A stretch of 24,430 nt of DNA from a virus. Positions 15,403 to 20,662 of the stretch are shown here, in pieces. The position numbers and the translations under genes were made by a program. The stretch covers positions 1 through 24,430 of IMG/VR virus record IMGVR_UViG_3300025151_000293. The stretch is one strand, 5' to 3'. Under the pieces are notes generated by a model. It worked only from the letters and a program-made list of their open reading frames with translations. It made no database searches and was not told where the DNA came from. The number at the start of each line of letters is the position of its first letter. Position 1 is the first letter of the stretch.

Positions 15403-15432
15403 CAAATATAAACGTTCTGCAGAGGACTACAA
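15403..15432 (-). promoter_or_regulatory. Full Bacteroidetes promoter (TTG-N19-TATATTTG) for the leftward module
   Basis: On the minus strand TTG (15432-15430), 19 nt, then TATATTTG (15410-15403). Both elements and the spacing match the Bacteroidetes primary-sigma consensus. The box ends 5 nt before ATG 15397, so the transcript would be leaderless or nearly so. Confidence 0.75.
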
Positions 15433-15561
15433 CAGCCTGGTTACGCACAAAACACAGCTATCCCTGCGTTATATTCATAGTTGTTACCCACGAGAGTACG
15501 CGCATCAGCTTTGTGTGCACACACAACCATCTGTACAGTGACAACCTTCTGAATAGGTTAG

Positions 15562-15592
15562 CAAAGTTATACAAGAAAATCGTAAAAGTCAA
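15562..15592 (-). promoter_or_regulatory. Second leftward promoter (TTG-N20-TAACTTTG)
   Basis: On the minus strand TTG (15592-15590), 20 nt, TAACTTTG (15569-15562), matching TAnnTTTG. It lies about 160 nt upstream of the first promoter and would give a long leader including the TGTGTGCACACA palindrome at 15512-15523. It could be the regulated member of a tandem pair. Confidence 0.5.
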
Positions 15593-15778
15593 CCCTAAAC
15601 AGCCACTTGAAGCGACAGAGTGTAAGTGTCTGATCAGGCTGTGGTTAACGCTCCCACTCGAAGTCGATGCGCGAACGATCATTGGGGGAAAAGCTGAGAA
15701 ATACGCACCGTGGGGATTATATATACCTATACACGTCTACACCTGCAGACACAAATGCGCTGCGAGACCCCCCTCCCC

Positions 15779-15793
15779 TTGACCTTTGGTCAA
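15779..15793. repeat. Inverted repeat TTGACC-TTT-GGTCAA
   Basis: Perfect 6-bp arms with a 3-nt spacer in the divergent control region. The form suits a dimeric repressor operator or a weak hairpin. Confidence 0.6.
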
Positions 15794-15816
15794 CTTTGGC
15801 ACATCTTTTCAGCTTT

Positions 15817-15840
15817 GTTGGAACCCCAAGGGGTTCTAAC
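15817..15840. repeat. Inverted repeat with 11-bp arms (GTTGGAACCCC / GGGGTTCTAAC)
   Basis: The arms are separated by AA, with one G-T pair in the RNA form. It makes a strong hairpin, but no U-run follows on either strand, so it is not a standard terminator. It lies upstream of the rightward promoter. Confidence 0.65.
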
Positions 15841-16068
15841 AACGGAGGAGAAACGCCAAGGCCCTGCCAAATCCGTGGAAAGTATTGACAATTCCATCAG
15901 GGGGACAAAACCCCTACGCCTTACCACGCGCAGTCCAAAGGACCACATATAGTAACGTGCAGGGTTTGCTGTTGACTATTCCAACCAACTAAAACTAACA
16001 ACGTCGAATCTCGCACATACGCCGCATATGCTTGGGCGCGAGGCCGCTTCTTCGCCTGTTTTCGCAGG

Positions 16069-16083
16069 GGTTACTTCGTAACC
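16069..16083. repeat. Inverted repeat GGTTAC-TTC-GTAACC
   Basis: Perfect 6-bp arms, 3-nt spacer, about 35 nt upstream of the TTG of the rightward promoter at 16118. This is a plausible operator position. Confidence 0.6.
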
Positions 16084-16085
16084 TT

Positions 16086-16109
16086 CACGCGGGAAAAATC
16101 ACGCGGGAA
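16086..16109. repeat. Direct repeat CACGCGGGAA x2
   Basis: Two exact 10-bp copies with starts 14 bp apart, between the inverted repeat at 16069 and the promoter at 16118. It may be an activator or repressor site. Confidence 0.6.
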
Positions 16110-16117
16110 GAAGAGGG

Positions 16118-16149
16118 TTGGATTTTGCCAGTTCTGCCCTTTACCTTTG
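16118..16149 (+). promoter_or_regulatory. Rightward promoter (TTG-N21-TACCTTTG) for the early module
   Basis: TTG at 16118-16120, 21 nt, TACCTTTG at 16142-16149. This matches the Bacteroidetes consensus with slightly long spacing. Predicted start near 16156, giving a leader of about 35 nt that contains the TCAAACTTCACAATTCAT motif. Confidence 0.55.
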
Positions 16150-16167
16150 TGGCGGCAATGTTGCCAG

Positions 16168-16190
16168 TCAAACTTCACAATTCATCTACG
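16168..16190 (+). promoter_or_regulatory. Conserved leader motif, copy 1
   Basis: TCAAACTTCACAATTCATC followed by TACG and the ATG of the first early gene. It is nearly identical to the sequence before ATG 16687 (21 of 23 or better). It fixes the start codon and is the reference copy of a leader seen six times in this module. Confidence 0.7.
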
Positions 16191-16619
16191 ATGAACACAT
16201 CAATTCAACCTACTGCGAAGCAGTACTCTTACAACGAAGTTGTAGCCCTGTTCAACAACGACTACGTCGTTGAAGGAATCATCAAGGTTCTCGAATGTCC
16301 GAAGGACATCAAGCTGCCGAAGGCAGTATTCGACGAAGTCGAGTGTCAACTCGAAGAGTTGGAAGAGCAGCAATTTGAACTTGTTCAATTTGCTCAGTAC
16401 CAAACTGACAAGGGAACCTTGTTTGAAGTCGATGTCGAAGATGGCGAAGTTTACTTCGCTGCTTCTGACAGAGTCAACAACACAGTTGTTGAGTTCAGAA
16501 ATATTGTAGCTCTGCTACAACCCTTTGGAATGAAATTCCAAGATGTCCTCGAAGAGGAATGGAAGTGGGCTCGCTCTCTTCCCTTGGAAGAGAAAATCAA
16601 GTTCTTCCACCACTGCTGA
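16191..16619 (+). CDS. First early gene, acidic hypothetical protein, 142 aa
   Basis: MNTSIQPTAKQYSYNEVVAL, then an acidic helical body (CQLEELEEQQFELVQFAQYQ, FEVDVEDGEVYFAASD) and C-terminal SLPLEEKIKFFHHC. No family recognised. The start is chosen at 16191 rather than an upstream ATG at 16032, because the conserved leader ends exactly here and the promoter at 16118-16149 lies inside any longer frame. As first gene of the rightward module, host takeover or anti-defence is a reasonable guess, nothing more. Its NEVVALF helix loosely resembles ERVQALL of the next gene, so the two may be distant paralogues. Confidence 0.75.
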   Translation: MNTSIQPTAKQYSYNEVVALFNNDYVVEGIIKVLECPKDIKLPKAVFDEVECQLEELEEQQFELVQFAQYQTDKGTLFEVDVEDGEVYFAASDRVNNTVVEFRNIVALLQPFGMKFQDVLEEEWKWARSLPLEEKIKFFHHC

Positions 16620-16630
16620 AAGCAGTATCT

Positions 16631-16660
16631 CAGACCCCCTTTGGGGGGTCTGTTTCTCCC
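16631..16660 (+). terminator. Hairpin with GC stem and T-rich tail after the first early gene
   Basis: CAGACCCCC (16631-16639) pairs with GGGGGTCTG (16644-16652) over 9 bp with a 4-nt loop, followed by TTTCTCCC. This is typical of an intrinsic terminator, although the T run is short, so partial termination or RNA processing is also possible. Confidence 0.65.
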
Positions 16661-16663
16661 TTG

Positions 16664-16686
16664 TCAAACTTCACAATTCATCTTCG
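16664..16686 (+). promoter_or_regulatory. Conserved leader motif, copy 2
   Basis: TCAAACTTCACAATTCATC then TTCG and ATG 16687. It differs from copy 1 by one base. It follows the terminator-like hairpin directly and has no promoter of its own, which argues for a role in translation or transcript processing. Confidence 0.7.
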
Positions 16687-16875
16687 ATGACCTACTTCAA
16701 TTCAACCCTTGATTCTTCGAATCACTCTAACAGCAAAGCTGTTACCAAGGAACGTGTTCAAGCTTTGCTTGAATTGTTCTGGACTCCAAACCTTGAAATC
16801 CTCTTCCTTGATGCGGAGTTCTGTGAACTCTCCTGCGAGGAACAGCAAGCCATCATCAACGAGTTGATGGACTGA
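16687..16875 (+). CDS. Early hypothetical protein, 62 aa
   Basis: MTYFNSTLDSSNHSNSKAVT with a helical, acidic C-terminal half (LEILFLDAEFCELSCEEQQA). No family recognised. The ATG is fixed by the conserved leader ending at 16686; the same frame continues upstream only through the hairpin and the end of the previous gene. Flanked on both sides by hairpins, so it may form its own processed transcript. Confidence 0.7.
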   Translation: MTYFNSTLDSSNHSNSKAVTKERVQALLELFWTPNLEILFLDAEFCELSCEEQQAIINELMD

Positions 16876-16885
16876 CCAACCAACA

Positions 16886-16941
16886 GAGGGGGAGTTACAG
16901 ACACTGTGAGTTCTTACGAACAGTGTCAGTAACGACCCCTC
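16886..16941 (+). promoter_or_regulatory. Long compound hairpin between early genes
   Basis: Three stacked stems: GAGGGG / CCCCTC, GTTAC / GTAAC and GACACTGT / ACAGTGTC, with a 12-nt loop and a single A-A mismatch. No T run follows, so an RNase III-type processing site or an RNA stability element is more likely than a terminator. Confidence 0.7.
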
Positions 16942-16951
16942 CCTTTCAAAT

Positions 16952-16981
16952 TCAAACTTCACAATTTCAAATTCATTTTCA
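16952..16981 (+). promoter_or_regulatory. Conserved leader motif, copy 3 (extended)
   Basis: TCAAACTTCACAATTTCAAA continues with TTCATTTTCA to ATG 16982. The core TCAAACTTCACAATT is identical to copies 1 and 2, and the rest looks like an internal duplication of TTCAAATTCA. Confidence 0.65.
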
Positions 16982-17611
16982 ATGAAAAAGTCAACCAATC
17001 GTGTTTCACTGCTGAAGGCAGTGTCAGTTTCAGTCAATGAGTTCTACTTCTCACCTTCCAAGGTGAGGAAGGGCAAGGCTCGAAAGGCAATCAATGAACT
17101 CCTTGAGTTCGTTGAAGCAGTTGAACTCCCCACCCCCAAGGCATCCAAGCCCAAAGCATCGAAGCCACAGCCCCAAGGGGCTGATGAGATGATGGAGTTG
17201 TTCAAGCAGTTCCTCGTATCACAGGGTATGACGCAAGAGCCACCAAAGGTGACCAAGCCCAAAGCCCAGGCCAAGCCAAAGCGTCGTAAGACGACGACCA
17301 AGAAAGCCACCCCTACCCAGAGGGTTGCTGACCGCCAAGAAAAGGCTTTCCATGGCCGCCCTGATACACCTATCACACCAAGCAAGGCAGGCAAGCCCAG
17401 GGCTTCCGTCAAGGAAGCACAGAAAGCTGTGGCTGAAGTCAGCAAGGCCAACGGAAGCACGGAACGTATCACACAAAGGGCCAAAGCCCAAAAGGAGCAA
17501 GTGTTGCAAGCCTTTCAAGCGAAGCTTGATTTGGAGTTTCCGTTGGATGGAACGGCCAACGAAGTCAGCTTCAGTGACCTGTCCCTCCGTCAGCTTGCTG
17601 AATTGATGTGA
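16982..17611 (+). CDS. Lys/Pro/Ala-rich basic protein (histone H1-like composition), 209 aa
   Basis: An N-terminal folded segment (RVSLLKAVSVSVNEFYFSPS, KARKAINELLEFVEAV) is followed by low-complexity basic linkers (PKASKPKASKPQPQ, then KAQAKPKRRKTTTKKATPTQ) and a helical C-terminus (ERITQRAKAQKEQVLQAFQA, ending SDLSLRQLAELM). The PKASKPKASK repeat and basic stretches resemble histone H1 or bacterial nucleoid proteins, so DNA binding or chromatin-like silencing of the host is plausible. Expressed behind the conserved leader. The repeated PKA/KPK codons make composition unlike its neighbours. Confidence 0.7.
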   Translation: MKKSTNRVSLLKAVSVSVNEFYFSPSKVRKGKARKAINELLEFVEAVELPTPKASKPKASKPQPQGADEMMELFKQFLVSQGMTQEPPKVTKPKAQAKPKRRKTTTKKATPTQRVADRQEKAFHGRPDTPITPSKAGKPRASVKEAQKAVAEVSKANGSTERITQRAKAQKEQVLQAFQAKLDLEFPLDGTANEVSFSDLSLRQLAELM

Positions 17612-17618
17612 TGTGATG

Positions 17619-17654
17619 GGGGTGCATATCATACGATCGTGTGATATGTGCCCC
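17619..17654 (+). promoter_or_regulatory. 36-nt nearly perfect palindromic hairpin
   Basis: GGGGTGCATATCA pairs with TGATATGTGCCCC (two G-U pairs), and the centre TACGATCGTG continues the palindrome, so virtually every base is paired. It lies 8 nt after the stop of the basic protein and has no T run. Its core resembles the perfect palindrome at 18749-18764. Confidence 0.7.
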
Positions 17655-17655
17655 T

Positions 17656-17693
17656 GACAATCAAGTCTAAGATAATGAGGGCCGTCCTCACCA
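17656..17693 (+). repeat. Intergenic element GACAATCAAGTC..., copy A
   Basis: 38 nt, 34 of which match copy B at 20736-20772. It begins GACAATCAAGTC, contains AAGAT-A-ATGAGGG and closes with CCTCACCA. A TGAGG / CCTCA stem is kept in both copies while its loop differs (GCCGT against GGCGA). It directly follows a hairpin. Confidence 0.8.
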
Positions 17694-17820
17694 AAATTTT
17701 TGTACCCCATGCTTTCATCCATCATCTCCACTTGCGTCATCATCATATCCACGTTGATTCTGTGGAATCTGTTGAACGATTGGCTCAACATGAACAACGG
17801 CTCAGGCCTCTAATACACAT
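17694..17820 (+). other. Gap without a convincing gene
   Basis: The rest of the gap between the basic protein gene and ATG 17824. An open frame runs from ATG 17675 within element A (MRAVLTK, then His-rich, to 17842), but its composition is odd and it overlaps the next gene. A His-codon-rich stretch (CATCATCTCCACTTG) is visible. I would not call a gene. Confidence 0.4.
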
Positions 17821-17823
17821 ATC

Positions 17824-18036
17824 ATGTCAGATACACACATGACCTTTGACCCAGCAGAGCTGGACTTCATGGACTCTTTGGACAAACAGGAAGAAATTTG
17901 GCAAGCCACCAAGCGTGCCATCCGTACCCAACGTGACATCATGGAGCGGGCACAATGGACAATCGAACGTCTCGAAAGACAACTCGACGCCCTTGGCGAA
18001 GCCAGAATCGCATTCAAAGAATTTCGCATCAAGTAA
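17824..18036 (+). CDS. Small helical hypothetical protein, 70 aa
   Basis: MSDTHMTFDPAELDFMDSLD then a long amphipathic helix (TKRAIRTQRDIMERAQWTIE, RLERQLDALGEARIAFKEFR). Coiled coil likely, no family recognised. The start context ATCATGTCAGATACAC (17821-17836) is repeated exactly at 18046-18061 before and in the next gene, which shares the N-terminal MSDT. Confidence 0.7.
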   Translation: MSDTHMTFDPAELDFMDSLDKQEEIWQATKRAIRTQRDIMERAQWTIERLERQLDALGEARIAFKEFRIK

Positions 18037-18048
18037 ACTTCACACATC

Positions 18049-18330
18049 ATGTCAGATACACCTAACTACCGCCTCCTTGAAGTGGCCTTCCTTGGCCCCA
18101 CCAACACCAAAGGTGCAAGGGTCGCAATCATTGAACCTGCCGCAAAGGAGTTCAGCCACACGGACACAGTAGTCATGTCATATGATTACGCCATTGGTGA
18201 CCCCTTAAAGCAAGCCCTTCAACACCTCGAAAGCACAGGCTTCAACCCCGTATGTACAGGGTATGATGGAAGCAGACACACCATCATGTGTGACAACTGG
18301 GGTGACAACTTCGTCGAACTTACAAAGTAA
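18049..18330 (+). CDS. Hypothetical protein, 93 aa
   Basis: MSDTPNYRLLEVAFLGPTNT, KGARVAIIEPAAKEF, then CTGYDGSRHTIMCDNWGDNF. Mixed alpha/beta. No family recognised. Expressed behind an AAACTTCACACATC leader (18035-18048), a shortened form of the conserved one. The start region is a 16-bp duplicate of that of the preceding gene. Confidence 0.75.
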   Translation: MSDTPNYRLLEVAFLGPTNTKGARVAIIEPAAKEFSHTDTVVMSYDYAIGDPLKQALQHLESTGFNPVCTGYDGSRHTIMCDNWGDNFVELTK

Positions 18331-18335
18331 ACAGC

Positions 18336-18488
18336 GTGAAGAGAATCCACCCTATCCTTGGGCTTGAGCGACATGCATATGCCCCAGAACTCAACAAGTT
18401 GCACTTCACTGACGGCACAACGGAGAATGTGCCACAATGTACCACCATCAAGGATGCTTTGGCATACTTGAACAATCAACAGACATGA
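18336..18488 (+). CDS. Small hypothetical protein with GTG start, 50 aa
   Basis: The frame begins GTG 18336 (VKRIHPILGLERHAYAPELN) and ends DALAYLNNQQT. The GTG is supported by the short spacing after the previous stop (5 nt) and by the stop overlapping the next ATG as ATGA (18485-18488), the typical junction in this module. No family recognised. Confidence 0.6.
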   Translation: MKRIHPILGLERHAYAPELNKLHFTDGTTENVPQCTTIKDALAYLNNQQT

Positions 18489-19087
18489 ACCCACAAACAT
18501 TTGAAAAGACGCTGTCCAAGATGCGTCGCAACGTATCACACTGGCATGACATGGCATCACATGACATGAAGCAAGACGGCCTTGTGTGGTACGACGAAGC
18601 CCAAGAGTTCGCTTTGGGTATGGCAAATGAGTTTGGCATCTCCCCTGTTATGGCAGGGGGTGTCATCTCAGCCCTCTCCCCAAGGAACAAGTGGGAGAGA
18701 AACAAGATTGACGCATGGAACGTATGTCAAGCCATCCGTGACGACGTATCACACGATCGTGTGAAGTGTTGCACCTTTGACATGAACAAGGTGAAGGCAT
18801 TTGAAATTGCCAAGGGCATCAGGTCAATCCAAGATACGAGCCGCAAGACCCATCGCTTCGCTCTGAATGTGGGGGCAAAGGACATGGATGCTGTTACTAT
18901 TGATTCGTGGATGTTATTGGCATTCCAAAGTGTATCACACAAGCGCAAGCCCCTTGAAACGTCAGTGACCCCCAAACAATATGACATCATGGAGCGCAGG
19001 TTCCAACGTATGTCGCATGACATGGGGTATACACCTGCACATTTGCAGTCCATCGTATGGCTTATGATTCGTGAGTTATGGACTTGA
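18485..19087 (+). CDS. Possible helix-hairpin-helix DNA-glycosylase-fold protein, 200 aa
   Basis: An all-helical protein with GISPVMAGGVISALSPRNKW (51-70), then ERNKIDAWNVCQAI, and later KTHRFALNVGAKDMDAVTID followed by SW (121-142). The layout (V-I-A/S-A-L-S-P near a helical repeat, K..F..N, then VTIDSW) recalls phage proteins related to the HhH-GPD glycosylase superfamily, where an Asp in the T-(I/V)-D stretch is catalytic. That assignment is from memory of the pattern and not certain; base excision or a base-modification step would be its likely field. ATG 18485 is chosen for the 4-nt overlap with the previous stop. It contains a perfect 16-bp palindrome at 18749. Confidence 0.6.
   Translation: MNPQTFEKTLSKMRRNVSHWHDMASHDMKQDGLVWYDEAQEFALGMANEFGISPVMAGGVISALSPRNKWERNKIDAWNVCQAIRDDVSHDRVKCCTFDMNKVKAFEIAKGIRSIQDTSRKTHRFALNVGAKDMDAVTIDSWMLLAFQSVSHKRKPLETSVTPKQYDIMERRFQRMSHDMGYTPAHLQSIVWLMIRELWT
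18749..18764. repeat. Perfect 16-bp palindrome TCACACGATCGTGTGA
   Basis: Located inside the HhH-like gene. Its ACGATCGTGTGA half is also present at the centre of the 17619-17654 hairpin, so it may be a shared protein-binding site. Confidence 0.65.
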
Positions 19088-19239
19088 AAATTCAATTCAT
19101 CATGCCCTTTGGGAGGAAGTTTACTATTAGTAAAACATTCCGTGACAAGAACCACTATGATAACTTCATACGATATATGGAACGCAAGCACAGATATCAC
19201 CTCGACGAAGTGTGGGAAGTCAACCCCACCAACCACTAA
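19078..19239 (+). CDS. Small basic hypothetical protein, 53 aa
   Basis: The frame from ATG 19078 reads MDLKIQFIMPFGRKFTISKT, FRDKNHYDNFIRYMERKHRY and VWEVNPTNH. It overlaps the end of the previous gene by 10 nt. The F(R/K)DxxHYxNFxxYMExKHxYxxDEVWEV pattern looks like a real small phage protein; function unknown. Confidence 0.65.
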   Translation: MDLKIQFIMPFGRKFTISKTFRDKNHYDNFIRYMERKHRYHLDEVWEVNPTNH

Positions 19240-19241
19240 TG

Positions 19242-19299
19242 TAGTGTGAGTGTGTTACAACTCTGAACGTAGTGAAGAGTGTAACACACGAACACACTA
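19242..19299 (+). promoter_or_regulatory. Long compound hairpin
   Basis: Stems TAGTGTG / CACACTA, GTGTGTTACA / TGTAACACAC (10 bp) and CTCT / AGAG, loop GAACGTAGTGA. A very stable structure of 58 nt filling nearly the whole gap between two early genes, with no T run after it, and followed at 19306 by the conserved leader. Confidence 0.75.
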
Positions 19300-19320
19300 A
19301 ACAACTCAAACTTTACAATC

Positions 19321-19494
19321 ATGGATGATACATACAAACTCGTGCTATGGCCTGAAGTGCAGGTATACATGGACGAAGATTGGTTTCAATCAGAAGCCTG
19401 TCCTGCACCCAAATATTTTATCTACCAATCCTTATACGACTACATAAAAGAAGCGCAAGCATACTTCATTCCAATCAATTACATCACAAGCTGA
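19321..19494 (+). CDS. Small Tyr-rich hypothetical protein, 57 aa
   Basis: MDDTYKLVLWPEVQVYMDED, then a Tyr-rich C-terminus (YDYIKEAQAYFIPINYITS). Starts behind the leader TCAAACTTTACAATC. Codons for KYFIYQSL lie in the exact 24-bp repeat shared with the portal gene. Similar short acidic proteins with WPE(V/S)Q are common in phages, without known function. Confidence 0.7.
   Translation: MDDTYKLVLWPEVQVYMDEDWFQSEACPAPKYFIYQSLYDYIKEAQAYFIPINYITS
19410..19433. repeat. Copy 2 of the exact 24-bp repeat
   Basis: Identical to 1117-1140 and in the same orientation. Because the portal gene is on the other strand, an early transcript carrying this copy is perfectly complementary to the 3' end of the portal message. 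Confidence 0.9.
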
Positions 19495-19495
19495 C

Positions 19496-19843
19496 ATGAA
19501 ATACGCAAGACAATGTGACGTCACAGGAGAGGGCATGAATGCAGGATGGGTCTTTGGAGACGGCGTATTCTACGCCAAGTACGAGAAGGATGCCTTGGCT
19601 GAATGCCGCAAGGACAGGGATGCTATCCTGCAAGATATTGAGGACGTTGATGCCTCGATGATTCAAGACCAGTTCTGCGAGGAGGATGCAGGGTGGGAGG
19701 CATTTGATGATGCTGTTCAACGCGCCTTGCAAGGCAAGGAAACGGACGAAGACCTCATGACTATCGCGTTCCAGACGGACTACTGCTACTACACGGAGTG
19801 GGAGGATGAGGACGACTACCAATTTGAAACTCAAGACACATGA
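19496..19843 (+). CDS. Acidic phage protein of unknown function, 115 aa
   Basis: MKYARQCDVTGEGMNAGWVF, GDGVFYAKYEKD, and near the end YCYYTEWEDEDDYQFETQDT. The C(D)xTGxGMNxGWVFGDG opening with a YTEWEDEDD ending is a recurrent pattern of small phage proteins of unknown role. Cys7 and other Cys residues could bind metal. Strongly acidic. Overlaps the next gene by 4 nt (ATGA). Confidence 0.75.
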   Translation: MKYARQCDVTGEGMNAGWVFGDGVFYAKYEKDALAECRKDRDAILQDIEDVDASMIQDQFCEEDAGWEAFDDAVQRALQGKETDEDLMTIAFQTDYCYYTEWEDEDDYQFETQDT

Positions 19844-20025
19844 ACAAATCCACACTACAAGACTGCCTTGCGTGCTTCGAGCGATTCGACATCGACGCTG
19901 AACTCTACAGCGACGACACCATCCTCGTCATGACATCCAACCCAGATGTGTACGTCCAAATCTCCAAGCAGGAGGTCCTTTGGAGGGCTGACCAACACCT
20001 CGAACTTTTAAAACAAGAATTATGA
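19840..20025 (+). CDS. Small hypothetical protein, 61 aa
   Basis: MNKSTLQDCLACFERFDIDA, ELYSDDTILVMTSNPDVYVQ, ISKQEVLWRADQHLELLKQEL. Alpha/beta, with a helix at each end around a strand pair. No family recognised. Overlaps its neighbours by 4 nt on both sides. Confidence 0.7.
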   Translation: MNKSTLQDCLACFERFDIDAELYSDDTILVMTSNPDVYVQISKQEVLWRADQHLELLKQEL

Positions 20026-20144
20026 ACTGCGAAACCTGTAACGGCAAGGGGTACATCCACACTGCGGTGTACTCACACCCCACCATACCTGACGGCACAG
20101 AGCGTGTCGAAGTATGCGACGAATGCAAAAACAACGAATCATGA
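20022..20144 (+). CDS. DnaJ-like zinc-knuckle peptide, 40 aa
   Basis: Opens MNCETCNGKGYIHTAVYSHP and ends VEVCDECKNNES. The CxxCxGxG plus a second CxxC is the DnaJ-type zinc motif in its shortest form; the two pairs would hold a single zinc. Protein or RNA contact is likely, target unknown. ATGA junctions on both sides. Confidence 0.75.
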   Translation: MNCETCNGKGYIHTAVYSHPTIPDGTERVEVCDECKNNES

Positions 20145-20287
20145 CACAGCACGAAAAACTTGAGCAACGACAGAAGACCTGCGGTGGCTTCATGTATCGA
20201 CTCATTGACACATGGTACCACGCAGACGGAAACAACAAACGCATCCTCGAAAACGCCTTCAAAGGCACAGCATTTGACTTGACATGA
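20141..20287 (+). CDS. Small hypothetical protein, 48 aa
   Basis: MTQHEKLEQRQKTCGGFMYR, LIDTWYHADGNNKRILENAF, then KGTAFDLT. The FxxxLIxxWxxADxxNxxxLxxAFxxxF pattern is common in short phage proteins without known role. ATGA overlaps with both neighbours. Confidence 0.7.
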   Translation: MTQHEKLEQRQKTCGGFMYRLIDTWYHADGNNKRILENAFKGTAFDLT

Positions 20288-20433
20288 GCAAAGACAACAC
20301 ACAATTCAACCTCGTGAAAGAGCTTGCATCTATGCAAGAAGCAGCACTGAAAAAGCACAACATTCACTTCGTGACAATCCCACCACTGAAGAAGAAGAAT
20401 GACACATCGAGAGAAGATAAAGCTGACAAATGA
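20284..20433 (+). CDS. Small basic hypothetical protein, 49 aa
   Basis: MSKDNTQFNLVKELASMQEA, ALKKHNIHFVTIPPLKKKND, then a charged tail. Overlaps the previous stop by 4 nt and the next gene by 35 nt. No family recognised; supported by the ATGA junction. Confidence 0.6.
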   Translation: MSKDNTQFNLVKELASMQEAALKKHNIHFVTIPPLKKKNDTSREDKADK

Positions 20434-20611
20434 CATCGCACAGGCGATCATGATGGGCAGTGCCACGATGGGTCACATTTGTGAGGAGGGCTGTTTTAAG
20501 TTTACCTTGCCCAAGCCACAAGTGGCAGGAACCATCGAGCAACAGAAGACATACGCCATGATTCAAGCGATTGACATGGTGGTGCAGTACAAAAAGTATT
20601 TGGTTGAGTGA
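20399..20611 (+). CDS. Small hypothetical protein, 70 aa
   Basis: MTHREKIKLTNDIAQAIMMG, SATMGHICEEGCFKFTLPKP, QVAGTIEQQKTYAMIQAIDM and a final helix. Overlaps the preceding gene by 35 nt in another frame, more than usual here, so the true start may be later. Composition is protein-like; last gene before a structured non-coding gap. Confidence 0.65.
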   Translation: MTHREKIKLTNDIAQAIMMGSATMGHICEEGCFKFTLPKPQVAGTIEQQKTYAMIQAIDMVVQYKKYLVE

Positions 20612-20622
20612 AGTTTGACCAA

Positions 20623-20661
20623 GGGGGTGTGTATGAAACGTCATGCCACCCCCACCTTTTT
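20623..20661 (+). terminator. Hairpin with T-run
   Basis: GGGGGTG (20623-20629) pairs with CACCCCC (20647-20653), with an inner ATGA / TCAT stem, followed by ACC and TTTTT (20657-20661). It has the parts of an intrinsic terminator and stands just before the tRNA-like locus. Confidence 0.65.
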
Positions 20662-20662
20662 C

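Larger units (their letters stand above)
15411..16117. other. Divergent non-coding control region
   Basis: About 0.7 kb between the leftward and rightward modules without a convincing gene; the open frames here have odd composition and no coupled starts. It holds the two leftward promoters, the 12-bp palindrome at 15512-15523, the inverted repeats at 15779-15793, 15817-15840 and 16069-16083, the direct repeat at 16086-16109, and an AT-rich patch (ATTATATATACCTATA at 15716-15731). A replication origin would be reasonable here, but no iteron set or DnaA-box cluster was seen. Confidence 0.6.

Noticed and set aside
15513-15782. An 89-aa plus-strand frame in the divergent control region
   Set aside because: Odd composition, no leader or junction, crosses both leftward promoters' upstream sequence and several repeats; treated as non-coding.
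15890-15935. A sigma70-like TTGACA at 15889 as an early promoter
   Set aside because: No matching -10 element at 16-18 nt, and a Bacteroidetes-type promoter explains the early module better.
16032-16190. A longer start (ATG 16032) for the first early gene, giving 195 aa
   Set aside because: The extension runs through the promoter at 16118-16149 and the conserved leader, and its Arg/Leu-rich residues look unlike coding sequence of the neighbours.
17219-17797. A 192-aa minus-strand frame opposite the basic protein
   Set aside because: Shadow of the Lys/Pro codons of the plus-strand gene and it crosses the gap hairpin; no promoter or coupling on that strand.
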